NCBI GenBank assembly: GCA_023853785.1
Contig: JAJIRX010000884.1
Span: forward strand, 50,930 to 114,929
Direction: 5' to 3'
DNA from: Psilocybe azurescens
Taxonomy: Eukaryota > Basidiomycota > Agaricomycetes > Agaricales > Agrocybaceae
Length of the DNA: 64,000 nucleotides
Part shown: positions 24,401 through 36,850 of the stretch, one piece after another
Position numbering within the stretch: position 1 is the first letter of the stretch
Layout: every line of letters starts with the position of its first letter
Made by a program: the position numbers and the translations under genes
The notes under the pieces: model-generated
Database searches by the model: none
Seen by the model: the letters and a program-made list of their open reading frames with translations, nothing else
What the model was told of the DNA's origin: nothing

Positions 24401-27075
24401 TCGACCCTAACTTCTGTTCGTCTCCGAGTCGACTTCGTACTTTGAAAATTTGCATAGTGGCGAGCATCGAGCTTTCCCGACTGGAAAGACTGAATCGTGC
24501 CGTCGTAGGGAGTCCTTGAAACAGCGACCCTTGCAATGCGAGGAGGGCATCTTGAGAAAGACGTGTCTGACTCTTTGTATCGCATGATCGAATGAGGAGA
24601 GGAACGTAACCAGCGGTTCGCGGAGCCTCAACGACGGGTTTCATCATGGAGGCAGGGTGTACAGCGAGATCGCCGTGAAGTGGATGAACGCCAAGAAGCC
24701 TCCACGCTTCAACAGCTGCAGCGTTAATATTGCGAAAGATAAAAGAATGGCTGGATAACTTTCGCAGACTTCGTTCGGCGGTGGGAAGGACATACAAATC
24801 ACCGCATTTGTTCAATGACGTGCGGAAGAAATCGTCAAGTTTAGACCACGTCGCCATCCACGTCCAGAACTGGATGAGCCATTGGTGATCTGTCTCCTTG
24901 ATTTCGGACGATTGAGGCTGGAGATGGCGGAACTTGGTGTTGAGGACAGTCACAATATCGTCCGGTTTGAGTGTAGATACATTCAATATAGGAAAATTTG
25001 CCGGATTAGAGACATGAGCGTGCAAAGCTCTCGACATACAATCCCAAGTCAACATGCGCGGGTGGGAGCTGAATATCCTCGACTCTTCTTCCGTCAAAGG
25101 AACAACGAATTTCTTCGAGACCGAGCCCAACGCCACACGCAAATTATTTGTGCAAGAAAACCAAGGTACACAACAGATATATTGGATAGTCGGTAGAGAC
25201 GTCAGGGATGCGAGATAATCAGTGATGACGTGTATGTCCTTCTCATCACACGGTGGTGCATTTGTCTCGGAGTACGTCTTGAGCAAACGTTCATACAGAG
25301 CCTGTGGAGAAAGTATAGAAGCCTTGAAAGAGGATATCAAAGGTGCAATAATTGAGAAAAGATACGGAGGCGGCCGAACAATATCTATGTTCAGACTCGC
25401 GAGGGCCTCCAAAGGAATACCAGGATTAGGACCTGCAAGAAGGATCGAAGGATCTTGCAGCGAGACATAGGAAACAGGCAAGTTATTCTGTTCAACTGAA
25501 GGAAACACTGCCAGACGTCGGCGTAGAATTTCTATGACAAGTCGATTCGGAAGTTCCGCCCAGTACTTGCCCTTGTCGAGCTGTTGAGGGGGCCAAATGG
25601 ACCAGCCGCTTGCGAGATCACATGATTCGTGACCATCAGCTCTTGTCAAATCAACCAAATGTTCGGCCCACGCTGCAGGTGCCCATAGCTCAAACACAGC
25701 TCTATTCCACTCGACAAGCAGTCTAAAAGAACACTGTAAATTGACAGATTCTGGGTTGTATCATCAAAGAAATATCACTCACCTCTCACGAGATTTCTTA
25801 CCCCCTACCTCTAGCGAATTCTTCAAACTTTGGCGATCAGGCGTTAATGCAAAGACGGCATTCAAATGAAGAGGAAAGCCAGTTGAAATAGGCAGTGGGA
25901 GCAGCGTATAAAGCCTCCCTTCAACCGCAGGTCCAGTCAGGGGAAATGCCAATTCAACAAGCGGTGAGAGCTTTTCGGCCTGAAGTTTTGATCCCATATC
26001 ATATCCTAACCTTCCACCCATGATCTCCAATGCTTTCTCTCTGCTTGTCATGAAGCGATGGTGGCACCATACGCGGGTTGATTTGCTGCCATCACGGCTC
26101 GTAATGGTGATGCGACGATAGACAGTAGTACTATCGCCCCGCTTTTCTGTATCCTCAACCTCAACCATCCCAACCCTTATCTCGCTACCATCCCTCTGCA
26201 AATGCTTGACTTCGATCTTCTTGATGTATTTGAGGAAAAGAATGACCTCCTCGGCTTCGTCTGAACAGAATTTGTCAAGAAGCTCCAACATCTCTGCAAC
26301 AGGAGTCGCTGTATCTTTGATCCTACTTGTCTTGGCCAGATTTTCCGTTCGAAGTGGAAGGCGGAATATTGTACCGGGATACGGACTGGCTGGATTGTTG
26401 ATGAACGAGGCGAAGGGTGATAGTTGGTCGGGATATTTGGGTCCTTCGCGGATGAAATCCATGGATACACCCCCGGCATGAGGCTTGAACCGGCGGTGGG
26501 CATCAAGGATGACAAGTCTGCTCCCTGACAGGAGATGCGGATTTTCGGTAAGCTGACAAACGAGTATCAATGAAAAGATAGCGCGCAAGATGAGAACAAA
26601 TTATCCATACATGGTAAGATGCGCGGAATCCCAGCCCATTCTTGCCTGTGCGACTAAAACGTCCGAGTCATTGTCAGCTCCATTTTGAATACTCTAGAAG
26701 ACAAATCTCTCACCTTTCATCGAGGGCCTTGCTGGAAGAATGTATCATTTGGAGTGATGTCCAATCCGTATCCTCAAGAACCCCGTCATTGACTGCTACC
26801 AATGCAGGACCTTGACTATCCACTAAAGAGGAATCCACAAGAGATTCAGAGGGATATGTACGTTCATCCAGTATAAAAATCTAAAAACAGACGGTCAGGA
26901 ATTGGTTACCGAGCATGTGGAAGATTGTCATCGCGGCTCGCACCTGGGAAGATGCATTTGCATCATCGCTGTTTTGAAGATATTCTCGAAATATGGCAGA
27001 GTTTCCCGGATATCCATTCAAAATGCCTTTGAGAAGAGCAGGAATGTCGACATATTCCCCTGCTGTCTCTGGCAT
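18414..27075 (-). CDS. Giant sacsin-like protein: two Hsp90-type ATPase modules and a C-terminal BTB domain
   Basis: Exons follow GT-AG junctions: 26944-27075, 26714-26880, 26611-26653, 25783-26552, 23278-25722, 23059-23213, 22534-23005, 22362-22480, 22219-22291, 19496-22161, 18826-19438, 18576-18770, 18414-18519, about 2,650 residues. Module 1 has FREYLQNSDDA (N box), VNDGVL and GKNGLGFRASYH. Module 2 has LNEFLANADDAQ, LVLFNDATF and HGLGALSFYYFTD. These are the ATP-site motifs of sacsin repeats, known in human sacsin as chaperone-like. The C-terminus reads as BTB/POZ (LTDVALVP, LRAHLSFLAA, LLDFAYTGDF), a protein-interaction fold, followed by a short helix. Frame is lost at A5 23034-23038 (alternatively a 53-nt intron 23006-23058), T4 22693-22696, T5 21399-21403 and T5 18477-18481; one added base restores each. 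It is unlike the surrounding array in being single-copy. Confidence 0.82.
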
Positions 27076-27510
27076 CGTGGATTGAAGCAGGAACCTTTGG
27101 GAATTGTGACTAGGTCACGAAAACAAGTTTCCGTGACTCGGAGAACACAAATCAATACATGTCATGTGATACTGTATACCGCGGGCAGCACGTCTGAGCA
27201 CGTGCCAGGGATGAAAAAGACAAGTTAGGGAAATCTGCAGGCAAAATTTCCAACACTATTTATCTATCTACAAGATCCTCAATTACTAATTATTCTCGTC
27301 TTCTGATGGTGAAAGAGCACAGTAAAAATACACTACTTCCAATTTAACAATGCTCTGTAGTTGCATCACTTGGATCTGGTTTTATGTGACCCATCCAAGC
27401 TTAAAAGAACAGAGTGGACGAAGGCAGGGAGAGATACGGCACTCATACTTCTGAGTACCATCAAAGATAGATGATTCCTCCTTCAAATGTTTAAATATAT
27501 GCCAATATCA
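27076..27510. other. Upstream region of the sacsin-like gene
   Basis: No gene is seen. The array resumes to the right with a U relic. Confidence 0.45.
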
Positions 27511-28035
27511 TCATGCCAGATTTGATATTGGGCTTGATACCGGCTCTGCGCACTTTCAGCAGCTTATCCCCGCCCCTCGGACCTTCAGACTTTAAAAAAA
27601 CCAAAACCACACTCAGAGAGCTAATGTCTGCTGTTGCACCTGAGGCGGAGCTCGATGTGCAGTTTGTCGAGGGGTCTCGTTCTGGATGCGACGGAGGTGA
27701 ATCGGACAACGAACGGGAGCAGACAAGTAAATAAGAGGAGGAGGGTGGTGAGAAGATGATGGACAAAGTTAAGCGCGAGATACACAAGATCCAGCTCGGC
27801 CAGCAGGAACACACATTGTACATGATCGCGTTTCTGGTCGTGAAGTACCGCATGACGCCTTCGCGCAAGGGATTTGGCGGCGTCGGTTCCGGTAGATACA
27901 ACAGCAGCGGCAATATGAAGTGGGGCGCGGGAAGGGGATTGAGGAGCAGGCAGAGGATGTGTGCTTGGGTTCCCGCTGCTGCTGAAGACGGGGATGAAGA
28001 ATAGTGCGTGCTGGAGATAGAAAAAGAGCATTATC
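27511..28035 (+). pseudogene. Module U relic, copy 2 (3' part)
   Basis: It shares CTCAGAGAGCTAATGTCTG with about 40,400. The EAELDVQFVE block and the C-terminal VKREIHKIQLGQQE, MTPSRKGFGGVGSG blocks match copies at 17.9, 41.0 and 61.6 kb. It is one of the better preserved U tails. The parent protein is unknown. Confidence 0.45.
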
Positions 28036-28129
28036 CGTCATTGGTTGTGTATTGGTACTCCAGGATGGATTACTGAGCGGTGTGGGTGTGTACTTGACTC
28101 AAAGTGCGTAATTTGAACTTCCAGCTGAG

Positions 28130-28685
28130 CTATGCCGGGAACCAATTTTGGGGTTTCTTTCAGACTCGTGTTGCCCCTTACCCACGCTCCCACACGTCCT
28201 TTTCATCTATTTTTCTGCGCTTTCTCTCTCGCCTCTTATTCCCATTTTACCTCCCACTGTCTTCCCTCATACAACTTCACTTTTGCCTTTAACCCCACCA
28301 AAATACCGCACACATCAAAGCATTGTACACTAAAGCTTACACAGTAAGACTGGATTCGAAGCCAATGATCTATTGATCCATCCAATCACCTTCCCATCCA
28401 CCACACTACGGTGCTCCTCCTTGATTTGGCATCCGAGACGATTATTAAACGCACTCTTCATCGTTGATGTGGATTTTTGCTTCTCGAGTCGTCCTTCTTG
28501 TGATTTTCTTTTCATAGTGCGCCCTTTTCTGCCGTGTGATTTTTTATTTTTATTTATATTACCACATTCCTGCTTTTTTTGTCTAATATACGCAAGCCAG
28601 AAGCCACGAGTGATAGTCCGAGTAGATGTGACGGCCCTTTTTCATTTGATTAATGGATTTTAGTACAGACCCTCAACGAAAACAA
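28130..28685. repeat. Module E, copy 2
   Basis: It contains AAGCATTGTACACTAAAGC, then TCCTTGATTTGGCATCCGAG, as in the other E copies. Noncoding. Confidence 0.5.
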
Positions 28686-29455
28686 AAGAAAAAATCATCG
28701 AAATAACTACAAAGACTGCAACCTTGCCGATCCAACGATGTCTCGAGAACATCCAACGCCCGCCTACCCCCGGGACTATCTATTTTATTGTGTTTTCTCT
28801 AGTCTCCTACGCTTGCTTGCGAGCAGGTGACGATCTCTTCCAGGATGGGGTACGTGAACGAATTGGCTCGAGGGCATACGGCGACGATGTTATTGAGAAA
28901 ATTGAATACATGATAACGACAATCCACACCTACATGTTTAGATACAGGCAGGAAACGGATGAAACGAGAAATCAAACGATCTTTTGTTTTTCATACTGGT
29001 ACTAAATAAAATTTATACATAAATAGCTAGCACGAATATAGGGTATTGATTCTATCGAATACCTTCAGCCTTTATTCTAAATCAATCGATTTGAAAGAAA
29101 GAAAATATTGTTTCATTGATTAAATACGCGCGCGTGTGAACCTTGAGGCAACTTTGAAGAGAAGAGAGGACCGACCGCATCAGCCTTCGGTCTAAATTGT
29201 GATCGCTAATTCAAGGCTAGTGCTGTGTGGAAACGAATATACGGTCCCGTATATGTGAACCAGACGACTAAAGCGGAGGCTATCCTTTACATTATGGACA
29301 TTAACATCTATCCCGAACCTACGGTCTCAGTGACCCTGTCAGTTTCGAATAGGTCGAATATCTTATTGGTTTCACCATATAATAGTGCAATCTACGCTAG
29401 TCAATGTCCCTTGCACATTTAGAGCACATTACACCCCGAGTATACGTATACGCCC
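28686..29455. repeat. Module R, copy 2, here without a NACHT gene
   Basis: It shows the R landmarks (ACTGCAACC, CAGGCAGGAAACGGATGA, CGACTTTGAAGAGAAGAG-type, CTACGGTCTCAGTGACC, ATCTACGCTAGTCAATGTCCC). At 29,455 it passes directly into a SEC61-alpha fragment, so the NACHT gene found next to other R copies has been deleted here. Confidence 0.6.
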
Positions 29456-29725
29456 AAACTATGTATTCCAACTCCAATATGGCCGGAGTCGGAGGATATG
29501 ATACATAGGGGCACTTGCGAGCACACCAGGAAGATAAGCAGTGTTACTGCTGGCCATAGTACTTTTTGGTTGAGTGAAACCTTGTGATATGAGAGTCAGT
29601 ACGTGTTGTATGGTGCCCAACGAGGAAACATACTTTGCGATCGGGTGAGGAAACTTCTGGTAGTAGTGTAAGAATGGCCGGACGAGGTTGAGGAACCTCA
29701 CGCTCAAGCCAAAGCCCTCGTGCAT
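29456..29725 (-). pseudogene. SEC61-alpha relic, N-terminal fragment (copy 1)
   Basis: Read on the minus strand with frame changes it gives RFLNLVRPFL, then a degraded PSPDRKV-type stretch, then LWPAVTLLIFLVCSQVPLY. These are N-terminal landmarks of the ER translocon channel subunit Sec61-alpha. The rest of the gene is missing; it breaks into module R at its 3' side. Confidence 0.75.
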
Positions 29726-30295
29726 CCCAATGCCTGTCGCAGTTAACGTTAAGCTCTCTTTTTCTTCTCCCTCACGTCCCTCAATCCTCGTCATCTTCAT
29801 CAAATACTTACTCCTTCTAGCACCCGCCGCGCCTCCAGCGCATCGCATCCTCGTACCTCAAAGTGCTCGTCTATCTCTAGAGTACCGCAGGGTCATGTAC
29901 GACCTCGAGAAGCGATATAGAGCTGGACATCCCCTGCAGTTGCGAGCACGTCGACGAGTTCGACACCGATGTCTGGTCCTCGTACGTCTGTTGTTATTGT
30001 GCTGGATGAAGATGATAATAATAATGTCACAACCTCGGATTTGAAGTATTGCAGTTGATCTGGAATCTGCATCGCCAGTACTTAGAGCTCGAGTTTCTCC
30101 AGTCACCCCCCTCGAGGAGCACAAAGACACAAGTTCCGCAAAATACTACGACTCTGATCATATCTTCTCATGGTTCAACAGCGCACTCGTGTCCGCCAAG
30201 CGTAGATAGCGCATTGCGGAGCTCAAAGTCCGAGACGCGTTCCTCACAATTCATTTGAAGGGCTTCTTGAGGATTCAGGATATGCTGGAGGCTGA
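29726..30295 (+). pseudogene. Module U relic, copy 3
   Basis: It lies divergently next to the SEC61-alpha N-terminus, as in the other units. Blocks include a hydrophobic leader (SILVIFIKYLLLL), YRRVMYDLEKRYRAG and a C-terminal LKGFLRIQDMLEAE. It is disrupted by frame changes. Confidence 0.45.
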
Positions 30296-30429
30296 GCCAT
30301 TTTCAGTTCTTCGGGCTGGTAGTGGAGATAGTGGGTGACAGGGAGATTGACTGTTGACGTCGTGAATTGACATCAGTCTTATCGCATACCGGGGCCGTGA
30401 AAAGTCATGAAGGCAAGGTAACACAGTGT

Positions 30430-30889
30430 GGGCTATCTCAATACAAGCAAACACAGCACACTCTCTTTGTCGTCTGAACGGCCTTCTATCCTCGCCTCCT
30501 CTGACACTCTCGCTTATGCTCACAGCATCATTTCAACGCCGCTCGTGCTGCACACATCATATATCCGCGTTCTGTTCTACGTTGTTTTATACTACAACCC
30601 ACCAAATAACACGCGCAGTAAAGCTCCATACGCTGAAACCTACCATTGAAATTGGACTGGATTCAGAACCAGGTTCAGATATCGTCTCCTTTGCCTCGTG
30701 TCTTCGGTCCTCCGCCTTGGTTTGCATATGAGTCGATTGTAGCACAAGTACGGCGTGCATTTGATTTACCAGCTCCCTCGCCTGCATCAAACCTCAGCTA
30801 CTCGAAGCGTCCCTTTGGAGTTTCTTTTCAGTTGCCTTTCTGCCGTATGATTTCTTTTCTCTTTTATTAAGTGCGCTCTTACGCTTTCA
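30430..30889. repeat. Module E, copy 3
   Basis: It contains CACGCGCAGTAAAGCTCCAT and CCTCCGCCTTGGTTTG. It is closest to the copy at 38.7-39.0 kb. Confidence 0.5.
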
Positions 30890-30986
30890 TGTTTCCAAAT
30901 TGTGTGATCTTCGGTGACATTACTACGATAATCCAGCGCCTTCAGCCAAACTATAAACTACCTTGTATTGAACATGACAATGCAAT
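30890..30986 (+). pseudogene. Copy of the DUF4360 gene B upstream region
   Basis: It aligns to about 10,056-10,158: TTCCAAAT-GTGTGATCT, TAATCCAGCGCC-TCAGCC, AAACT, TTGAACA-GACAATGCA. The TATA box and coding exons are not included. Confidence 0.7.
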
Positions 30987-30999
30987 GAACAAGATGAAG

Positions 31000-31530
31000 C
31001 CCGATGCGAGGCCGTACTCCTTCTGGACTCGTCGAGGAGGATGACGATGAGCGCGGTGAGGATGAGCTCTATGGCGAGCAAGAGGCAAACCCCGGCCCCG
31101 ATGTCGGACGGCTGGCCTTGAGCCCTGTGAGCACGTAGGCCGTGGCTTTTCCCGAGAGCAATGATAAGAGCGAAGACTCTGAAATTTCAGTCAGTATGTG
31201 TCCTTCTTCGTGCATGTGTATATATGGATGGTGAAGAGATTGGAGAAAATAAGGAGACGGGTGTGGATGGAGGAAGGTTGGAATGTAGACGAAAGATGAC
31301 ACGACACTCACGTTTTTGAGTAGCATTGAACAACGCCCGATTCTCCTTAGGACCGAAACCCAGATCAAAAAGTTTGGCACCTGCCAAAGCTGCATGATCA
31401 TTGCCAAAGTAATAGTAGGTATGATTCCAAGTTCCATGAGCGTTCCACAGTTAGAGGTGAGGATGACACGAATAGAGCGGGTCGGAGGAGTCGGAGGAGT
31501 CGGAGAACAAGATTTCATTTTCTCCCTCCT
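31000..31530 (-). pseudogene. SEC61-alpha relic, middle fragment (copy 2)
   Basis: Landmarks on the minus strand are VILTSNCGTLMELGI, MIMQL and, downstream, GKATAYVLTGLKASRP, matching the loop and transmembrane region 3-4 area of Sec61-alpha. Frames change repeatedly and the 3' part is missing. Confidence 0.75.
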
Positions 31531-32095
31531 GTCTCTTGTCGTTGTCGTCTTCATCAAATGCCCGTGAGTCCTACTCCGATACCGCACCGGAAAGCATCAC
31601 ATGCGCTGGAACACACCGTCCACTCATCCATTCCCCCAATCTTCTTCCTTTCCCCTATTCATCATTACTGCAATCCTCCGCCTTGATTTGGCGTCCAAGT
31701 CGATTGTGTGTACGCGCCCGCAGGCCCGCTCTTCTTAATTGTATGCCGCCGCACCGTGCTGCTACTGCTTGCACCTGGAGTGGATTTTTTGGCTTCTCTA
31801 GCCGTCCGGATTGGAGGTTGTGTTTGGGTTTGGAATTGTATGCAAATGTGCACGCTTTGTGTTGTTGCGATTAGCGTTTTACTGCTACACGCGAGCCTGA
31901 ATACTGAATTAAAGCGACATCATCCCCCTGCGTTCCTCCGTAACCTCTCTACGGACGGAGTTTGAGTCGAGTGCTGGGGTGCTTCGTGATTGTTCTTTTC
32001 GCTCGCTGGATTGTATGACTGTGACTCCCTTTGCGATTGCGATTGCTATTTGATTTTTGATTGATGGATTCGAATTCTAGTATACCCCCCCGAAA
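31531..32095. repeat. U start fused to module E, copy 4
   Basis: CTTGTCGTTGTCGTCTTCATC (start of U) passes at about 31,570 into E-type sequence with CCGCCTTGATTTGGCGTCCA. The body of U has been deleted. A similar fusion occurs at 47,000-47,200. Confidence 0.5.
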
Positions 32096-33170
32096 ACACC
32101 AAAAGCAGAAGAAATACCGAACAAATGAAACAACTGCGACACCCCTCCCTTCCGGTCGATGCCTTATATATGTCTTAATATCTTGACGACGCCATTGACA
32201 CGCCATTGTACTTCCTATGCCTGCCCCCACTCATGCGCTTGACGCGGCACCCGCACCACCATCTTCCTGCTCATGCTTAGCTTAAACCCCGCACGATACT
32301 CACCAGACACTAAAGATCCCGCTGTATGGATTTTATTGCATTTTAGCGGGCTGTGGGTCTTCTTAGGCCTCCTTCCCACATTTCACCTACACTTTAACTA
32401 CGCGCTACGCGCTAGACATGATCTGGATATCCCGACAATTATTCTACCATATGTAACCCATGCATCACCCTACTCGTTTATAGTCCTCTCTCTTGTCTCC
32501 TGTGCCCGCTGCTGGCTCTTGGTGAGGTTACGCTCTCATCCAGGAGGGAGGACCGACGTCAGTTTGGGATTTGGCTCGGTGGAACACGACAACGACGATA
32601 TTATTAAGAAAATTCAATACATGATAACGACCATATTTTTACATACAGGCAGGTGGCAGGCAGGTAGGCCACCAACGAAAACAAGCCGGGAGAATTTTTC
32701 CGGACTGGTACTGTACTGTAGATAAAATTCATACATACATACATAGCGAAAGTTTAGGGTATCGAACATTTTTATATTCAATCGACTTGAAGGAATATAA
32801 TATATTGTTTCATTCATTAAATAATCGCACATGTAATATACGTAACTCCGAGGCGACTTTGAAGAGAAGAGGAAAGGAGATGACAGAGTGTTGGTCTGAA
32901 TGGTGATCACTTATTGGAGGGTAGTCCTTCATGGAAATAAATGTACGGTTGCGTATATATGAATCAGGTAATTAAAGCGGAGGCTACTCTTTAGCTTTTT
33001 GGAGTCAACATCTATCCCAAACATATGGTCTCAATGACTTGGTCGGTGTCGGAAGGATCGAATATTATTATTACTTTCATCATATTGTGGGACATTTTAG
33101 TATCTACGTTTCTCCATTTTCCTTTCACATTAATGCCACAGCACCCTCCGAATATATGCGTACACCCAAA
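32096..33170. repeat. Module R, copy 3
   Basis: Full-length R, ending at NACHT copy 2. It serves as a reference for the insertion seen in R copy 5: here the run ATTAAATAATCGCACATGTA leads directly to GGCGACTTTGAAGAGAAG. Confidence 0.6.
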
Positions 33171-35807
33171 CTATGTGTTCCCGCATGGCCAATCACTACT
33201 GCCCGGCGGGTGCCTGCGTATCCTCATCGCTGGGAAGAATGGATTCATCAACGTAAAAGGTTGGCATCGGTCCCGATGATCAATCAAATCTGCAGCCGTA
33301 AAACGGTTAATAACATAGCCACTTGAATCAATTGGATGTCCTGTCCAGTTGATGATAATTTCGAATGGTGAAGGACTCGACCCGTTGAATTTCAGCAAAT
33401 AATTGCGGACCGCTCCAAACAAGGTCTGTACCCGATGGCGCACATTGTATTGTGGTCTTCCCAGATTGAAGGTAAGATTTTTTTGCCGAGTGTATTGAAT
33501 AGCTCAGTCGAGTACCTGGCCTTCGATAACATGAATGAAAAAGTATCCCAGACGAAGTTCCACTGTTTACCCGAAGGGAATTTTGTCTTATCCCAAGCCC
33601 TGACTGCAAACTTCACTGTGAACACTGCAACCGTAGTATACGTTGATTGATCCACAGCGTGCGTTCCTGCTCTTGATGGATCGTTTAGAAATTCCCTGAC
33701 CATCCGTAGATACGAGGTACCAGTTATGAAATAATGGTCGTGCCATACACGTTGGAGCCGCTCATTGCCCACTTCGATGTGATTGAATAATGCAGAAAAG
33801 AGGAAACCGGGTACAGAAGCCGAGACGTCAGCTGCTAATGCATCTGACAGAGCCGAAAATGTCTCCAAAGAGACTACTCGATTGGATTCGAGTATCCCGC
33901 TGGCACTGACAGCAGACCAAAAGCCAGAGAAGGGCTTAGGGGAATCAATGCCAGGCATTTGGCGTAAATTTTGATCTAAGATACCTCGATGGTGGAGATA
34001 GAGCTCTTCTGTTTGCCTAAATTTCTTTATTTCGAGTCAAAATATGTTGTTTCAAATATATTTAAAACCAGTAGACATACCGACGCTTTGCAAAAATTCA
34101 AGAAACATTGCAGGATTCTTACTCGAAGAGCCGTAACATATTAAAAGGTCATCCGTTAATGTGAGTGCATAAGTTGTCCAGTGCTGAATATAGGGCACAT
34201 TGAAAATCATTTCCCGAAGAGTGGCATTATCATGCAGAGGGCCTGCCAATAGAAGATGACGCAAGAGTGACCCGTACGCAAGATCTGGTAGAGGTGTCGC
34301 TATGTCGAGTGCTATACAAGAATAAACTAAAGCTCAGAAATAAATTGTAAGAGAGGGCCAATGCTTACATTCAATGGCAGAGATACAGAAATGGGCAGCT
34401 TCCTCATGCCTTTTACTGGGATCAATGTAAAATTGATGAGACCGGGTTGGATCTATGAGGAAATCACTGAATGAGGCATGAAGAAACTTGATGGGCTTGT
34501 TGTTATCTGAGGCATCCACAACGGACAATAGGTCAATGAGGAGGAGTTGAACAGTACCTGGGGTAAGCTGCATAAACTTCTCCAGATTATTGACTGCCAG
34601 AGGTACAACCTCAATTTTGGTCAATACAAAAGCCATCCCTAGAATTCGCAAGACTGTTTTGACATCTTTCACATCAGAAAGAATATTGATATACAGTGCA
34701 TCAAGTTGGGCATATGGCCTATCGTCATTGACTGGAAGGAGGCCTTGAATAACTTTGAGACGATCGAGCGGATTGCATTGAGGAGAGGACACATATCTAA
34801 TGACCATGGCTGCGTAGATGAATTGACCTGATGATTTAGTGACCAATTCGGCGATGTCTTCCTCCGATGGCCATAAATCTGGAAGATGGGTGCGCATGAT
34901 GTGCGTCTTTCGTATATCACGAAACGAGTCTATCAGATATAGCCTGATATCCTCGTCTGGCTTGTATGCGTCGTCGAGGGCAAGACGAAAAGTCAGGGTA
35001 CACAGAGGGGTGACAGAAAATGATGTGGTGAGATGATACTCTGGTCGGCTGGCAATGAGAAGTTTGAAGGGAAGAGCCGAGCGATGTTGTTGGAGTGCAC
35101 TCGAGATGGTGTTTAAAATTGTGTTCTGAATCTCCGCTCCATTGCATTCGTCGAGGCCATCTATGATGATTAGGCTGGGAAATGGTATCGCCGATGTGAA
35201 GCGCCCAGCACTGGAAAGCTGAAGAAGAGGATCGAGGAACAATGTGCAAAATTGAGCATCAAAATTGAGCTGGAAAATTGCCGGATTGTTGTTGATAGCT
35301 GTCTCGATTATTGGCCGAGATTCACGAATGTGTAACCATAATTGATAGGACAACGTAGAGACAAAAGCCTTTTCATTGTTTCGCTTGCGATCTGACCTAG
35401 AAAAAAGAAACTGGCGAGAAGGCGATTCTCTGCGGCGCATAGTTCTGCCAAGGTTTGGGCAATCGCCGATTTGCCTGCGCCTGCAGGACCATACAGCCAA
35501 AGCATGAAGTTATCCCGTCCAAACTTCCCGATAAACCAATTCATGAGCTTTTGAAGGACGGCGGTACGAGTGTTTGGGTGGCATTTGGGAGCGTCAAATC
35601 GCTCGCCCGAGTTATAGAGCGCCCCGAGAGATGCTGCCTCCATCAGCCGATCTATTGCTGCCAGGAACATTAAATGAGAGGTAAGCGATGTCAGTCGAAG
35701 GTAGGAAATGCACATACCACGGATGCTGTACTGTGTACTCTGATAGTGCTGGTGGTGTTCCGTAAAGGTCCCCCACGTATGACAACATTGTTTGCAGCTC
35801 TGAACAT
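33171..35807 (-). pseudogene. NACHT NTPase (NLR-like) gene, copy 2, frame-disrupted
   Basis: Exon 1 starts MFRAANNVVIRGG at 35807. The second exon begins after GGCAG near 35,660 and carries ALYNSGERF, GPAGAGKSAIAQT (Walker A), LIIIDGLDEC (Walker B), ASRPEYHLTTSFSV, HNPLDRLKV-type QCNPLDRLKV and FLHASFSDFLIDPTRS. Exon 3 has LLLAGPLHDNATLRE and VPYIQHWTTYAL. The last exon has FWSAVSASGI and MVREFLNDPSRAG. Breaks lie in the exon-1 G run, at 35401-35406 (shared with copy 4) and near 33,480 (lost base in AAACAAAATC). No in-frame nonsense codon was noticed apart from those caused by shifts. Confidence 0.78.
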
Positions 35808-36850
35808 TGGGAAAGCAGCTGCGGTATATTATAGCCGCGCTGATACGATGTGCTTATGCTGCCGGTTATTAGGTTGGGGATAAGAGAGGGAAAGTCGGGT
35901 AAGCGACAGAGACCAGCAGGACAAGCACGATGAGAGTGGTGTAAAGACAAGTGGGGAAACTGTGGTATACCAGTTCCCACATACTCGCACGATGCTTTGA
36001 AATGGCTGTGGCTCACAAGTACAGCTGATCCATTATTTTAAGGTCAAATATATACGCATCATCGTTAACATTACCCGGGGAAGCACATACAGACTGATGG
36101 TGATGCTTTTGGGGTGTTGGAGGATAAACAGATCTACCCCACCTGACTTGTCTGCAACATGAGGCTTGTGTCTCCAAACTGCAATCTTTACACGTAAGCC
36201 TAATGAGTCTATTTAACGCGTGGTCGGATGAAACCGAATAAATGATTAGCGGGACAAGAGAAAGGGAACTAAAGGAATGGTTAGGGTAGGAGAAAAGCAG
36301 GTCTGTGATTGGTTGGTCAATAGGATTGAACAGGTACACGGAATTGAGAAGAAGAGTGTCTGCTTGTTCCCATGAAATGAGACCATGGTGCAATGAAGCG
36401 CCTTTACGGAATGTTTGGTTACAACGCGTGTGCCGCGACTCAAACAATTGAATGGGACGTGTCGACCGAATTTCAATCTGGTTTTATTCCCTGAAGCGCT
36501 AACAGGGTCGAACTTGGTTATGTACCTCGCGAAAACGCAAACCCCAGCCTTTCTCTTTGTTTTACATAGTTTTTGTTTTTGTTCTTTTTAAAAAATCACT
36601 CTCGAATCTTGAGGAGACGTAATGAATTTAAGGCATAACCGTAAGCCAAAATATTTGCACAAAATACGAAGAGACGCCGCATTCAGAGTCTCTACACACC
36701 TAATCATAAAATTCCTCCAATCCCACTCCCAAACCCCTTCCCATCCACCCACCTACTTTCATTATCCTCCACGCAACGGTGGTTCAGACGCACCCTTACA
36801 CCACAGCCCGGGTGCACAACGCTTATTTTACACAAACAACTAACAAACTA
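35808..36850. repeat. 5' flank of NACHT copy 2, duplicated at 55,990-56,700
   Basis: Blocks such as TATATTATA, AAGTCGGGTAAGC, GAAATGGCTGTGGC, TTATTTTAAGGTCAAA, CATCGTTAACAT and GGGTGTTGGAG recur in the same order at 56.0-56.4 kb. The right part continues into the 3' flank of the SEC61-alpha relic. No gene is seen. Confidence 0.6.

Noticed and set aside
24159..25470. Plus-strand open frames within the sacsin-like gene
   Set aside because: Antisense shadows of a long conserved exon, with no motif of their own.
29459..29848. Minus-strand open frame of 129 codons
   Set aside because: It mixes SEC61-alpha N-terminal sequence, frame changes and the reverse of module U; not a gene.
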